Assembly (NCBI GenBank): GCA_044379485.1 | Contig: JBIPOE010000002.1 | Coordinates: forward strand, 1-64,000 | DNA: 64,000 nucleotides | Reading direction: 5' to 3' | Source: CAMDMI01 sp044379485 | GTDB taxonomy: Bacteria; Bacteroidota; Bacteroidia; Cytophagales; Flexibacteraceae | Part shown: in pieces, positions 54,546 through 63,362 of the stretch | Numbering within the stretch: the first letter of the stretch is position 1 | Layout: every line of letters starts with the position of its first letter | Program-made: the position numbers and the translations under genes | The notes under the pieces: generated by a model | Told to the model about the DNA's origin: nothing | Databases searched by the model: none | The model's input: the letters and a program-made list of their open reading frames with translations, nothing else

Positions 54546-56312
54546 TTAAACCAATGCAGATTTATATTGAATATCATGGAGTTGGGCATAAAAACCATTT
54601 TGAGCCAAAAGACTTTCGTGCGTCCCTCTTTCCGTTATTCCCCCTTTATCCATCACCAAAATCTGATTTGCTTTTTGTATGGTGGACAAACGATGGGCAA
54701 TAACAATTGAGGTTCTACCATTCATAATTTTCTCAACGGCAGATTGTATCAATTCTTCGGTTTCGGTATCAACCGAACTTGTGGCTTCATCCAAAATCAA
54801 AATTTGTGGATCATACACCATTGCCCGAACAAAAGAAATAAGCTGCCTCTGGCCAACCGAAAGGGTATTTCCACGCTCCATAACCTCATAATTGAAACCA
54901 CCAGGCAGATTCTCAATAAACCGCGTAGCGCCAACCAAATCGGATGCAGCTTTGATTTGATCATCAGAAATATCCTTACTGCCCAAAGTAATATTATCCC
55001 GAATGCTTCCATTAAAAAGAAAAACGTCCTGCAAAACAAGGCCAATATGTTTCCGCAAAAACGACAAGGAAAAATCTTCAATCTTTTGACCATCAAGCCA
55101 AATCTGACCCTTTTGATATTCATAAAAACGGGTAATCAGATTGATGGTGGATGATTTTCCAGATCCGGTAGCCCCAACCAATGCAATAGATTGCCCAGCC
55201 TTAGCTTCAAAGGAAATGTTTTTAAGTACAAATTGCTCTTCCTGATAAGCAAACCAAACAGAATCAAACCTGAGATCGCCCTTCAGTGTAACATCTTGAA
55301 GCTTACCATTGTCCTCAACCTTATCTGGATGATCCAACAATTTTAGAATTCTTTCCGTACTAACCAAACCAAGTTGCAAAGTATTAAAACGGTCTGCGAT
55401 GGTGCGTATTGGCCTGAAAAACATAGCGATATACATGATAAAAGCAGTCAGCATCCCGAGTGTAACTTCATCTTTTATAGCACCTTGCGCTCCGTACCAA
55501 ACCAAAAGACCAGTGCCAATAGCCGAAATGACCTCCGCAACCGGAAAATAAATGGAGTAGTACAAAACCGAACGAATGTTTGCTCTTCTGTGCTCCGCAT
55601 TTATGGCTTTGAACTTTTCCATTTCCTGCTTTTCGGCTCCAAAAATCTGAACAATGCTCATTCCGGTAATGTGCTCCTGAACAAATGAATTCAAATTGGC
55701 AACCGCAGAACGGACCTCATTAAAAGTTACCTTTATCCTTTCTTTAAAAATATACGTACTAAACAGCAAAAATGGCAACATCGAAAGGCTGATCAGGGTC
55801 AGTTTCCAATCGATGTAAAACATGTAGGCCAGAATAAAAACCAACTGCAAAACATCACCTGCCATAGCTGCCAATCCTTCACTAAAAACATCGGCAATGG
55901 TCTCTATATCAGATATGTTTCGGGTAACCAAACGACCAATTTGTGTTGTATCAAAAAAGCGAACCTTCAGGCTTAATATGTGCTCATAAAGTTTGATTCT
56001 AATGTCCCGGATGATGGTTTGGCCTATCCAGGTGCTTAAATAGTTTTGATAATAGGTGGCCAAAGCCTGGGTTAAAAGCAAGGCAAACATCCAGATTACC
56101 ATTATCTGAAGACCTTTCCAGTCACCGGTGGCTACATTTTTATCAATGGCAAACTGAATTAGAATTGGTCTTAAAGGTGCCAAAAAACCAAGACTGAGGG
56201 TTAAGAAAATAAGGAAGAAAAAGGAGCCGCGATAGGGTTTAATGAAAGGAAAAAGCCTTTTAAGCGTTTTGCTGTCATATATTTTTCCACTGGCTTCTGC
56301 CTTATTATCCAT
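54546..56312 (-). CDS. ABC exporter (MsbA-like half-transporter)
   Basis: 588 residues: six membrane helices (about 28-310) fused to an ATPase domain. GATGSGKSST (Walker A), the Q-loop LVLQDVFLFNGSIRDN, signature LSVGQRQ, Walker B LILDEATSSVD and the H-loop IVIAHRLST are intact. It works as a dimer; MsbA/lipid A or drug/lipid export is likely, but substrate cannot be told. Sits upstream of udk on the same strand. Confidence 0.92.
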   Translation of the reverse strand: MDNKAEASGKIYDSKTLKRLFPFIKPYRGSFFFLIFLTLSLGFLAPLRPILIQFAIDKNVATGDWKGLQIMVIWMFALLLTQALATYYQNYLSTWIGQTIIRDIRIKLYEHILSLKVRFFDTTQIGRLVTRNISDIETIADVFSEGLAAMAGDVLQLVFILAYMFYIDWKLTLISLSMLPFLLFSTYIFKERIKVTFNEVRSAVANLNSFVQEHITGMSIVQIFGAEKQEMEKFKAINAEHRRANIRSVLYYSIYFPVAEVISAIGTGLLVWYGAQGAIKDEVTLGMLTAFIMYIAMFFRPIRTIADRFNTLQLGLVSTERILKLLDHPDKVEDNGKLQDVTLKGDLRFDSVWFAYQEEQFVLKNISFEAKAGQSIALVGATGSGKSSTINLITRFYEYQKGQIWLDGQKIEDFSLSFLRKHIGLVLQDVFLFNGSIRDNITLGSKDISDDQIKAASDLVGATRFIENLPGGFNYEVMERGNTLSVGQRQLISFVRAMVYDPQILILDEATSSVDTETEELIQSAVEKIMNGRTSIVIAHRLSTIQKANQILVMDKGGITERGTHESLLAQNGFYAQLHDIQYKSALV

Positions 56313-56404
56313 GATATGGCAGCAAAAATAGGATTATCCTTTAGAGGAACCTAAATTGGCTTTAAGGAAAGTTTGGAAAAGAAGGGAAGAGTAATGACTT
56401 TTTG

Positions 56405-57121
56405 CTACTTCTCCCCAACCCCAACATACTGGCCACCAATTGGGATTGGGCTTAAATACTTTTCCAAAAAATGAAATGCCTTGAAAAATCCACCTCTTGG
56501 AAAAAAGAGGGTGAAATGATTTTTAACATTTTTAAAGCCTGTTTTTGAAAGAAGTGATTTGGCGTAGGCAGGTTTTAACAGCACCGCATCTTCATCAAAA
56601 GGACAGGTATTTACCATGTGCATGGTAACGGGATTGTGTGGGTTATGCTCAACGATAAATATTTTGCCTCCTGGTTTTAAAACTCTAAGCGCCTCTTTCA
56701 TAAGCCCTTCATGCAGCTCAAAACGGATATGGTGCATAACAGTAGCTACCAAAATAACATCAAACTGATTGTCAGAAAACGGAATTTGGCTACCATCATA
56801 AGCCAAAACCTCTGCATTAGGTATCTTTTTGGCTGCTGCTTCTTCAATGCTCAACTCTGAAACATCTATTCCTTTCAACCTGGATTCTGGAAAATACTGG
56901 CTGAAATAGGTCAAACATGTACCGTCTCCTGCCCCCAAATCCAAAATATGGCCAACAGCTTGATGCTGATAATATTCCCGAAGCCATTTTACCTTAAATT
57001 CGGAAAAATACTGGCTATCGGCCCCAGTTAGCTTTATGTTGTCATTGTGAATTTGCCGGTAATCCGTGGCAAACTGATCAAAATTGTCAAATGAATTCTC
57101 AGTTGGTTTTTCCTGGCTCAT
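56405..57121 (-). CDS. Class I SAM-dependent methyltransferase
   Basis: 238 residues. SAM motif I ILDLGAGDGTCLTYF near residue 60, GIDVSELSI (motif II Asp), FDVILVATVMHHIRF (motif IV) and LRVLKPGGKIFIVEH (motif V/VI) define a small-molecule or lipid methyltransferase of the UbiE-like group. A few residues near the end are hydrophobic. Acceptor unknown. It precedes the ABC exporter by about 90 bp and is separated from gap by a terminator. Confidence 0.85.
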   Translation of the reverse strand: MSQEKPTENSFDNFDQFATDYRQIHNDNIKLTGADSQYFSEFKVKWLREYYQHQAVGHILDLGAGDGTCLTYFSQYFPESRLKGIDVSELSIEEAAAKKIPNAEVLAYDGSQIPFSDNQFDVILVATVMHHIRFELHEGLMKEALRVLKPGGKIFIVEHNPHNPVTMHMVNTCPFDEDAVLLKPAYAKSLLSKTGFKNVKNHFTLFFPRGGFFKAFHFLEKYLSPIPIGGQYVGVGEK

Positions 57122-57146
57122 TGCGGTTAGAATCTTTAGGAATGAA

Positions 57147-57171
57147 AAAGCCGGCTTTGTAAACCGGCTTT
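57147..57171 (-). terminator. Terminator of gap
   Basis: On the minus strand: AAAGCCGG, loop TTTACAAAG, CCGGCTTT, then TTTTC. Perfect 8-bp GC-rich stem 22 bp after the gap stop codon. Confidence 0.85.
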
Positions 57172-57192
57172 ATAAAAATCTTTAAAATAAAT

Positions 57193-58200
57193 TTAAACGC
57201 TCGCTGTATAAGAAATCAAATCAACAAGTTTGCTGCTATAGCCCCACTCGTTGTCATACCAGCTGATCACTTTTACAAAAGTTGGGCTCAATTGAATTCC
57301 AGCTTTTGCATCAAAAATCGAAGTTCGGGCATCTCCTAAGAAATCTGTTGAAACAACATCATCTTCTGTATATCCCAAAATACCTTTCAACTCACCTTCA
57401 GAGGCAGCTTTCATGGCTTTTTTAATTTCTTCGTAGCTGGTTTCTTTTTGAAGTCTAACCGTTAAATCAACTACAGAAACATCCGGAGTTGGCACTCTCA
57501 ATGACATACCAGTTAGTTTTCCTTTCAAATCAGGGATAACCAAACCTACTGCTTTTGCAGCACCTGTTGAAGAAGGAATGATGTTTTGATACGCACCTCT
57601 ACCACCTCTCCAATCTTTGGCAGAAGGACCGTCAACCGTTTTCTGTGTAGCTGTAACAGCATGAACAGTAGTCATTAAGCCTTCCAAAATACCAAAATTG
57701 TCATGTAAAACCTTGGCGAGTGGCGCCAAACAATTTGTAGTGCAACTTGCATTTGAAATAACAGTCATGGACGAATCAAATTTCTTGTGATTCACGCCCA
57801 TTACGAATGTAGGTACATCATCACTTTTTGCAGGAGCAGAGATCACAACCCGCTTTGCGCCAGCTGCAATGTGCTTGGAAGCAGATTCTTTATCTAAAAA
57901 CAAACCAGTCGATTCAACTATATATTCTGCAGAAACTTCATTCCATTTCAAGTTGGCAGGATCTCTTTCTGCTGTAACACGAATGGTTTTGCCGTTTACG
58001 ATAAGTTGACCATCTTTTACATCGACAGTTCCCTTAAAAAGACCATGGGTTGAATCATATTTCAACATGTAGGCCATATAATCCACTTCGATGAGGTCAT
58101 TAATCCCAACCACTTCGATGTTAGGATTCTGAGAAGCAGCACGAAAAACAAGTCGGCCAATTCGGCCAAAACCGTTAATTCCTATTTTGATAGTTGACAT
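57193..58200 (-). CDS. gap: Glyceraldehyde-3-phosphate dehydrogenase, type I
   Basis: 335 residues from the ATG at 58200, oxidising glyceraldehyde 3-phosphate in glycolysis. IGINGFGRIGRLVFR (NAD site), INDLIEVDYMAYMLKYDSTHG (the Asp before the loop favours NAD+), SNASCTTNCLAP with catalytic Cys153, TVHAVTATQKTVDGPS and WYDNEWGYS at the end are present. A longer frame upstream to 58266 exists, but the promoter at 58242-58271 lies inside it, so the ATG at 58200 is the true start. Confidence 0.97.
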   Translation of the reverse strand: MSTIKIGINGFGRIGRLVFRAASQNPNIEVVGINDLIEVDYMAYMLKYDSTHGLFKGTVDVKDGQLIVNGKTIRVTAERDPANLKWNEVSAEYIVESTGLFLDKESASKHIAAGAKRVVISAPAKSDDVPTFVMGVNHKKFDSSMTVISNASCTTNCLAPLAKVLHDNFGILEGLMTTVHAVTATQKTVDGPSAKDWRGGRGAYQNIIPSSTGAAKAVGLVIPDLKGKLTGMSLRVPTPDVSVVDLTVRLQKETSYEEIKKAMKAASEGELKGILGYTEDDVVSTDFLGDARTSIFDAKAGIQLSPTFVKVISWYDNEWGYSSKLVDLISYTASV

Positions 58201-58241
58201 TTGCTTTGAATGTAAGGATTTTATAATTTCAAAATCGGGTG

Positions 58242-58271
58242 CAAAACTACCAAAAGACCAGGCCAAAACAA
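58242..58271 (-). promoter_or_regulatory. gap promoter
   Basis: On the minus strand: TTG (58271-58269), 19-bp spacer, TAGTTTTG (58249-58242), a full consensus match. Transcription would start near 58236, about 36 nt before the gap start. Confidence 0.75.
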
Positions 58272-58331
58272 ATTCTAAATGAAAAGTAAAAAAATATTGA
58301 TAATGAACGACTTATCTTTTTTTTAAATATT

Positions 58332-58364
58332 TTGTTGGATTTAAAATGTAAACCCCTACTTTTG
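58332..58364 (+). promoter_or_regulatory. tRNA-Glu promoter
   Basis: TTG at 58335-58337 (with a second TTG at 58332), 19-bp spacer, TACTTTTG at 58357-58364, ending 18 bp before the tRNA. Confidence 0.75.
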
Positions 58365-58382
58365 CGGTCCCAAATCGAAAAT

Positions 58383-58454
58383 GGTCCGTTCGTCTAGGGG
58401 TTAGGACACGTCCCTTTCACGGATGAAACACGGGTTCGATTCCCGTACGGACTA
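58383..58454 (+). tRNA. tRNA-Glu (anticodon UUC)
   Basis: Cloverleaf can be drawn: acceptor GGTCCGT / ACGGACT (first pair G-U), D arm GTC-GAC, anticodon stem CGTCC / GGATG with loop CTTTCAC (anticodon TTC), T arm ACGGG-TTCGATT-CCCGT. Discriminator A at 58454; CCA is not encoded. Confidence 0.95.
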
Positions 58455-58459
58455 CAACA

Positions 58460-58487
58460 GAAAGCTGCTCTTAAGGCAGCTTTCTTT
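58460..58487 (+). terminator. Terminator after tRNA-Glu
   Basis: Perfect 9-bp stem GAAAGCTGC / GCAGCTTTC with loop TCTTAAG, followed by TTT. It ends 6 bp before the GIY-YIG start codon. Confidence 0.85.
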
Positions 58488-58492
58488 GTTTT

Positions 58493-58732
58493 ATGCCTGT
58501 TTACCTTTACGTGCTTGAAAGCGTTTCTTCCAAAATATTTTATGTTGGAATGACTACAAATCTGGAAATTAGATTGTTGGAACACAATTCAGGAAAATCG
58601 AAATTTACAAAAGGCCACTTGCCTTGGAAAATAGTTTACTATGAACAAGTTAATGATTTCAAAGAAGGTAGAATTCGGGAAAAATATCTAAAATCAAACG
58701 CTGGAAAATCCTTTCTTAAGAATAGCTTATAA
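58493..58732 (+). CDS. GIY-YIG domain nuclease
   Basis: 79 residues, a lone GIY-YIG catalytic domain: VYLYVLESVSSKIFYVGMT (first motif as VYLY...FYVG), then TNLEIRLLEHNSG (catalytic Arg), KFTKGHLPWKIVYYE, with Glu in EGRIREKYLKS (metal-binding Glu). Such stand-alone copies recur in Bacteroidota genomes, often beside tRNA or rRNA genes; the biological role is not settled (repair or mobile-element relation). It has no visible promoter of its own past the tRNA terminator. Confidence 0.85.
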   Translation: MPVYLYVLESVSSKIFYVGMTTNLEIRLLEHNSGKSKFTKGHLPWKIVYYEQVNDFKEGRIREKYLKSNAGKSFLKNSL

Positions 58733-58745
58733 AAAGTAAAAAACC

Positions 58746-58928
58746 TCAGGAAGCCCTCTTGATTTTTTCAAACTTCTCTTTGTTTTTTGCCAGAATTTCC
58801 TCCAGGCTCAAATTTTTATCTCCCGGTTTAAAAAAGCTTTTTTCTATTTCTTCCTTTTGGCTTGGACTCAAATTATCAATAAGCCCTAAACCCTTTAAAT
58901 CATTGGTTTTTTGCGCTTTCATATTCAA
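58746..58928 (-). CDS. Putative antitoxin partner of the BrnT-like toxin
   Basis: 60 residues (MNMKAQKTNDLKGLGLIDNLSPSQKEEIEK...; ATGs at 58928 and 58922), mostly charged and helical. It overlaps the 3' end of the BrnT-like gene. The order toxin-then-antitoxin matches BrnT-BrnA systems, but I see no ribbon-helix-helix hallmark, so the match is by position and size. Confidence 0.55.
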   Translation of the reverse strand: MNMKAQKTNDLKGLGLIDNLSPSQKEEIEKSFFKPGDKNLSLEEILAKNKEKFEKIKRAS

Positions 58929-59211
58929 TTAAGAGTTTTTTACTTTTACAAACATAGGCAGTTATTGACCTGATTAGATTGTCTTTTGTCAAAACAAATA
59001 TCACAATTAATTTCCGTTTTTGAAAGGATTCACCAAAAATCTTGAACCTTTGTTCGTTTCTAAATTCGTCAAAATTCATCTCTCTGATTTGCCCAAATGG
59101 ATCTTTGAAAACACTTTCGATTTCAATGGCCTCAATTCCTCGGGAAGCATTATCATGATTGATATGTCTAAGATTTGCCCAATCCCATTCAAATTCAAGA
59201 AGATGGTCCAT
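58900..59211 (-). CDS. BrnT-like toxin (RelE-fold RNase)
   Basis: 103 residues from the ATG at 59211 (TTG at 59229 alternative). It begins LEFEWDWANLRHINHDNASRG, near the BrnT opening 'FEWDxxKxxxNxxKHGVsF', then IEIESVFKDPFGQ, RFKIFGESFQKRKLIVIFVLTKDNLIRSITAY and a basic KSKKLLIEYESAK end. Predicted ribonuclease toxin that is transcribed first in its operon. The conserved catalytic set was not verified. It is followed by the overlapping small gene and lies divergent from coaBC. Confidence 0.72.
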   Translation of the reverse strand: MDHLLEFEWDWANLRHINHDNASRGIEAIEIESVFKDPFGQIREMNFDEFRNEQRFKIFGESFQKRKLIVIFVLTKDNLIRSITAYVCKSKKLLIEYESAKNQ

Positions 59212-59279
59212 GGGAACAATTTTAAACAAATTTTCCCAAAACTATTTTCATTTAATTCGCACCCATCATTTCAAAAAAA

Positions 59280-60494
59280 ATGCGTCTATTGCAAGGCAAA
59301 AAAATTATTGTAGGGATTTGTGGGGGAATTGCTGCTTATAAAATATTAACGCTCATTCGGTTATTAAAAAAGGCAGGTGCAGAAGTAAAAGTTATCATGA
59401 CGCCTTCTGCGGTTGATTTTATTGGAAAATTGACCCCAGCTACACTTTCAGAGGAAGAAATTTATTTGGAAATGTTCAATACTTCAACCGGAGTTTGGAC
59501 CAACCATGTGGAATTGGGCCTTTGGGCTGACTTGTTTTTAATTGCTCCGGCAACGGCTGGTACGATATCAAAAATGACTAGTGGCCAAGGTGACAATTTA
59601 TTGATTACTACATATTTGTCTGCCCGTTGTCCTGTTTTTGTTGCACCCGCAATGGATTTGGACATGTGGATTCATCCTGCAACTCAAGCAAATATCCAGA
59701 CTTTGCAAAAACACAAAGTCACCATCATTGAACCTGGAACAGGGCAATTGGCCAGTGGTTTGGAGGGAAAAGGAAGAATGGAAGAACCGGAGCAAATATT
59801 TTCTACAATCAATTCGTTCTTTGAAAAAAGCCAGGATTTGAAAGGTAAGAAAGTTTTGATCACCCTTGGGCCAACTATAGAGGCAATTGATCCTGTTCGG
59901 TTTATATCCAACCATTCAACTGGAAAAATGGGGGCTGAAATTTCTCAAAAACTTGTCGAAAGAGGGGCTGATGTTTTTATTGTTTCCGGACCCATAAAAG
60001 CAAACGTAAATCTTCCAAAAGAGGCAACTGTAATCAAAGTTCAATCAGCAGAAGAAATGTACATCGCTTCATCTGACTTGTTTGAAACTGCGGATATTAC
60101 CATTCTTTCAGCTGCAGTGGCAGATTATAGGCCAGAAAAAGCTGAAAGTCAGAAAATTAAAAAGAAAGAAGACAACCTGGAAATTAAGCTGGTGAAGACC
60201 AAAGATATCGCTGCAGCTTTGGGAAAAAGAAAAAAGAAAGGCCAGTTTCTATTAGGATTTGCATTGGAAACTCAAAATGAAGTCGAAAATGCAAAATCTA
60301 AAATAGAGCGTAAAAATCTGGATGCCATCGTTTTAAATTCAATGAATGACCCAGGCGCTGGCTTCGGATTTGATACCAATAAAATAATGATTATTGATAG
60401 ACAAGGCAAGGAGTTTACCTTTGAAACCAAAAGCAAAAAAGAAGTTGCAAATGATATTGTGGAATATGTGGTTCAGAATCTTCCAAAGAATTAG
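59280..60494 (+). CDS. coaBC: Bifunctional phosphopantothenoylcysteine decarboxylase / phosphopantothenate-cysteine ligase
   Basis: 404 residues; two steps of coenzyme A synthesis. N-terminal CoaC (1-190): GICGGIAAYK (FMN binding), TNHVELGLWADL with catalytic His, PATAGTISKM, and APAMDLDMW. The position of the usual Asn in the PxMNxxMW motif is Asp here, as I recall for many Bacteroidota CoaBCs. C-terminal CoaB (190-404): LITLGPTIEAIDPVRFISNHSTGKMG, AAVADYRP and LGFALETQ. Cytosolic. First of three tightly packed genes; porD starts 29 bp before its stop. Confidence 0.95.
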   Translation: MRLLQGKKIIVGICGGIAAYKILTLIRLLKKAGAEVKVIMTPSAVDFIGKLTPATLSEEEIYLEMFNTSTGVWTNHVELGLWADLFLIAPATAGTISKMTSGQGDNLLITTYLSARCPVFVAPAMDLDMWIHPATQANIQTLQKHKVTIIEPGTGQLASGLEGKGRMEEPEQIFSTINSFFEKSQDLKGKKVLITLGPTIEAIDPVRFISNHSTGKMGAEISQKLVERGADVFIVSGPIKANVNLPKEATVIKVQSAEEMYIASSDLFETADITILSAAVADYRPEKAESQKIKKKEDNLEIKLVKTKDIAAALGKRKKKGQFLLGFALETQNEVENAKSKIERKNLDAIVLNSMNDPGAGFGFDTNKIMIIDRQGKEFTFETKSKKEVANDIVEYVVQNLPKN

Positions 60495-61374
60495 TTTTAT
60501 TTTTTTATTCCTTTTAGCCAATGGCCTGAATACCAGCGCACAAGAGCTAATTTGTGATGTACAAATTAATGCCCAAGGCGTACAAAGCGTGGATCAAAGG
60601 GTGCTCACGGATATGAAAAGGGCCATTAAGGATTTTATGAGTCAACGGCGATGGACCAATGATGAATTCAAAGTTGAGGAAAGGATTAAGTGTACAATTT
60701 TTCTTACCCTTTCAGGAACAGTTGGAAATTATACAGCTCAGGCCCAAATAATTGCATCACGGCCTGTTTATGGAACTACATATGAGACAAGGCTAATCAA
60801 TTTTTTGGATCAGGATTGGGGCTTTCAATATGTAGAAGGCCAACCACTTGATTTTCAACAAGGCAACTTTACATCCAATCTCACTTCTTTGCTGGCATAT
60901 TATGCCTACATAATAATTGGCCTGGATTATGATTCCTTTTCAAAACTTGGCGGAAAAAATTATTACAACCTGGCACAACAAATTGGCCAAAGTGCAACAC
61001 AAGGGGGTTTGAAGGGTTGGAGCCAGTTTGATGGAACCAACACAAGATATTTTTATCTGGAAAATCTTATGTCTCAGCAGTTTGCAGCTTACAGGGAAGC
61101 TATGTATTCCTACTATAGAAAAGGCCTGGACAACTATGCTGAAAAACCAGAGGAAACCCGGGTTCTTTTGCTTGATGCTTTGCGAAAGTTAAAAATAGTT
61201 TTTGACCAAAGACCTACTTCTATCTTGATAAAAAGTATATTGGAAATGAAGAGAGACGAATTTATGAATGTTTTAAAGGAGGCAACAAAACCCGAACAAA
61301 AACAAGAAGCATTTTTAATTCTTAGCCAAATTGACCCACCAAAAATTGAAGAATACCAAAAGTTAACGAAATAG
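60466..61374 (+). CDS. porD: T9SS protein PorD (DUF4835 family)
   Basis: 302 residues from the ATG at 60466 (earlier ATGs at 60451 and 60394 exist, but this one gives a proper signal peptide, MWFRIFQRISFIFLFLLANGLNTSA). The mature protein starts QELICDVQINAQGVQSVDQ and continues with the family patterns FMSQRRWTNDEFKVEERI, AQIIASRPVYGTTYET, NFTSNLTSLLAYYAYIIIGLDYDSFS and YNLAQQIGQSA. PorD is a periplasmic factor needed for assembly of the type IX secretion machinery, consistent with the sorting domains in this window. Overlaps coaBC by 29 bp. Confidence 0.9.
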   Translation: MWFRIFQRISFIFLFLLANGLNTSAQELICDVQINAQGVQSVDQRVLTDMKRAIKDFMSQRRWTNDEFKVEERIKCTIFLTLSGTVGNYTAQAQIIASRPVYGTTYETRLINFLDQDWGFQYVEGQPLDFQQGNFTSNLTSLLAYYAYIIIGLDYDSFSKLGGKNYYNLAQQIGQSATQGGLKGWSQFDGTNTRYFYLENLMSQQFAAYREAMYSYYRKGLDNYAEKPEETRVLLLDALRKLKIVFDQRPTSILIKSILEMKRDEFMNVLKEATKPEQKQEAFLILSQIDPPKIEEYQKLTK

Positions 61375-61389
61375 GACCCAAAATTTGAA

Positions 61390-62679
61390 ATGGTTTTGAA
61401 AAAAAAAAACGACCCAAAAACCATCCGATCCTGGTGCCTGTACGATTGGGCAAATTCAGTTTATTCCTTAATTATAACCTCAACCCTCTTTCCGGTTTAT
61501 TATGGAATAGTAGCTAAAAACGAAACAGGCGGTAATTCTGTTTCTTTTTTTGGAATTGAAATACTCAACTCAGCCTTGTTCTCATTTGCTATTTCCTTTT
61601 CATTTCTTGTTTCTGCTTTGCTGAGTCCCTTTTTGAGTGCGGTTGCAGATTTGACCGGATATCGAAGACGATTTTTATTGGGATTTTGTTTAATAGGTTC
61701 TTTGGCCTGTGCGGCACTTTTTGGCTTTGGAAGATCCAATCTGGAGTTTGGAATTTTGACTTTTATCTTGGCAGCAGTAGGATACAGCTCAAGTATCGTT
61801 TTTTACAATTCCTTTTTACCAAATATTGCCAGTCCTGATAAATATGCAGCAGTGAGTGCAAGAGGATTTTCGCTTGGCTATGCCGGCTCGGTTCTTTTGC
61901 TTTTGTTGATTCTGACTCCAGTTTTTTTGCCAAATATTGCTATTTTTCAAGGAATTACTTTTGAAAAAATATGCAGAATTGGATTTGTTTTAACAGGTAT
62001 TTGGTGGTTCAGTTTTGGTTTTATATCAGTTTCAGGCTTACCAAAATCTGAAAAAGAAATAGGGTTCCATTTCAAATTTAAGGCCGTTTTAGAACGCCTA
62101 AAAGTTGCAATGGAAACGGTTAAAATTGTAAAAGGATTAAACTGGTTTCTGCTAGGTTTCTTTTTTATCAATACCGGGGTTCAAACTGTAATGTATATGG
62201 CAGCAATTTTTGGGGATATTGAATTGCATCTTTCCTCAGATAAACTCATTCTTACCATTTTAATATTACAATTGGTAGCCATTTTTGGAGCATATTTATT
62301 TTCTAAGATTTCAGAAAAAACCACCGACGCAACTACATTGATACTTGCCTGTTTGCTTTGGATTGTAGTTTGTTTTGCTGCCTTTTTTGTTCAAACGGAT
62401 ATGCAATTTTTTGGTGTGGCCGCTTTGGTAGGTTTGGTTATGGGGGGCAGCCAATCGATGTTAAGAAGCACTTTTACCCACTTCCTCCCAAACCAGGAAC
62501 ATGGAAAATCAGCTATGTATGGCCTTTATGATTTGCTGGATAAGTTTTCCATCGTTTTAGGAACTTTGGTTTTTGGCCTAACCAACCAGCTTCTTGGCAA
62601 CATGCGGGCATCGGCTTTGGCTTTGATAATTTTCTTTGTTTTTGGAGCAATTTTTATTAAAAAAATGGCCAAAACTTAA
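61390..62679 (+). CDS. MFS transporter, UMF1/Atg22-like family
   Basis: 429 residues, about 12 membrane helices. It opens RSWCLYDWANSVYSLIITSTLFPVYY, the UMF1 signature (YDWANSxY), with SPFLSAVADLTGYRRRFLL (MFS loop 2-3 motif) and GLVMGGSQSMLRSTFTHFLP. Related to the yeast vacuolar amino-acid exporter Atg22; bacterial substrates are unknown. It is 15 bp behind porD and may share its transcript. Confidence 0.88.
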   Translation: MVLKKKNDPKTIRSWCLYDWANSVYSLIITSTLFPVYYGIVAKNETGGNSVSFFGIEILNSALFSFAISFSFLVSALLSPFLSAVADLTGYRRRFLLGFCLIGSLACAALFGFGRSNLEFGILTFILAAVGYSSSIVFYNSFLPNIASPDKYAAVSARGFSLGYAGSVLLLLLILTPVFLPNIAIFQGITFEKICRIGFVLTGIWWFSFGFISVSGLPKSEKEIGFHFKFKAVLERLKVAMETVKIVKGLNWFLLGFFFINTGVQTVMYMAAIFGDIELHLSSDKLILTILILQLVAIFGAYLFSKISEKTTDATTLILACLLWIVVCFAAFFVQTDMQFFGVAALVGLVMGGSQSMLRSTFTHFLPNQEHGKSAMYGLYDLLDKFSIVLGTLVFGLTNQLLGNMRASALALIIFFVFGAIFIKKMAKT

Positions 62680-62722
62680 AAAGTAAAGTCACCCAATTAC
62701 AATAGATATTTTTCTAAACAAT

Positions 62723-63337
62723 TTAAAACCAGGGCATAACCCAATCCAAAATAAACAAAACCAGACCAAGAATCAGAATACAGGAAAAGAAAAAAAGGTT
62801 GAAAATCCCAAATATTTTTATTTCCGTTTTCTTTGAGAACCCGTTGCGAAGTAAAATCCGTTTCTGAACTGAATAAGTAAAATACAAGCTAGCCACCAGA
62901 CAGAATAATAATAAAGAAATCCTGATGTTGGAATTTGAGAAAATTCCCTCCAAAAAGGGAAGCGTTTCATTTCCTTGTGCATAAATTAGCTTCTCTAAAA
63001 ATGAAACTGCACCATAAAAGATGGCAGAAACAAAGAAGACAATCTCTATTGAAATTAAAATTGGGTAAAGTCTGATTTCAACGATATCATTTCTCTTTAT
63101 CTCCTTTTCAAGTGCTTTTCCATAAAACCTCAATTGGGCTTCTTCATTCTCTAGTAAATCAAGTCCCTCATTTTCAGCATCTAAAAGCAATTTTGATATT
63201 TCGTCTCTGGTTTTTATAACATCCAACAAATGTTGCGCCTGTCGAAGTCGGCTTCTGTTTTCAATCCACCGGATAAGAAATGGGACCAGCAAACCAAGTG
63301 CGGGAACCAGAATTGGGAGATAATTTGGAGAATTCAA
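62723..63337 (-). CDS. Small membrane protein of unknown function
   Basis: 204 residues. One N-terminal membrane helix (about 8-22), a charged middle (residues about 25-90, RSRLRQAQHLLDVIKTRDEI..., probably coiled-coil) and three further membrane helices (about 92-112, 138-155 and 176-200). No family recognised. It has its own consensus promoter and is divergent from the penicillin-binding protein. Confidence 0.7.
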   Translation of the reverse strand: MNSPNYLPILVPALGLLVPFLIRWIENRSRLRQAQHLLDVIKTRDEISKLLLDAENEGLDLLENEEAQLRFYGKALEKEIKRNDIVEIRLYPILISIEIVFFVSAIFYGAVSFLEKLIYAQGNETLPFLEGIFSNSNIRISLLLFCLVASLYFTYSVQKRILLRNGFSKKTEIKIFGIFNLFFFSCILILGLVLFILDWVMPWF

Positions 63338-63362
63338 TGGGAACTTTCTTTCAAGTAAGGCT

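Noticed and set aside
58383..59280. Integrative element at the tRNA-Glu 3' end
   Set aside because: I looked for a second copy of the tRNA 3' end (GGTTCGATTCCCG) downstream and for an integrase and found neither.
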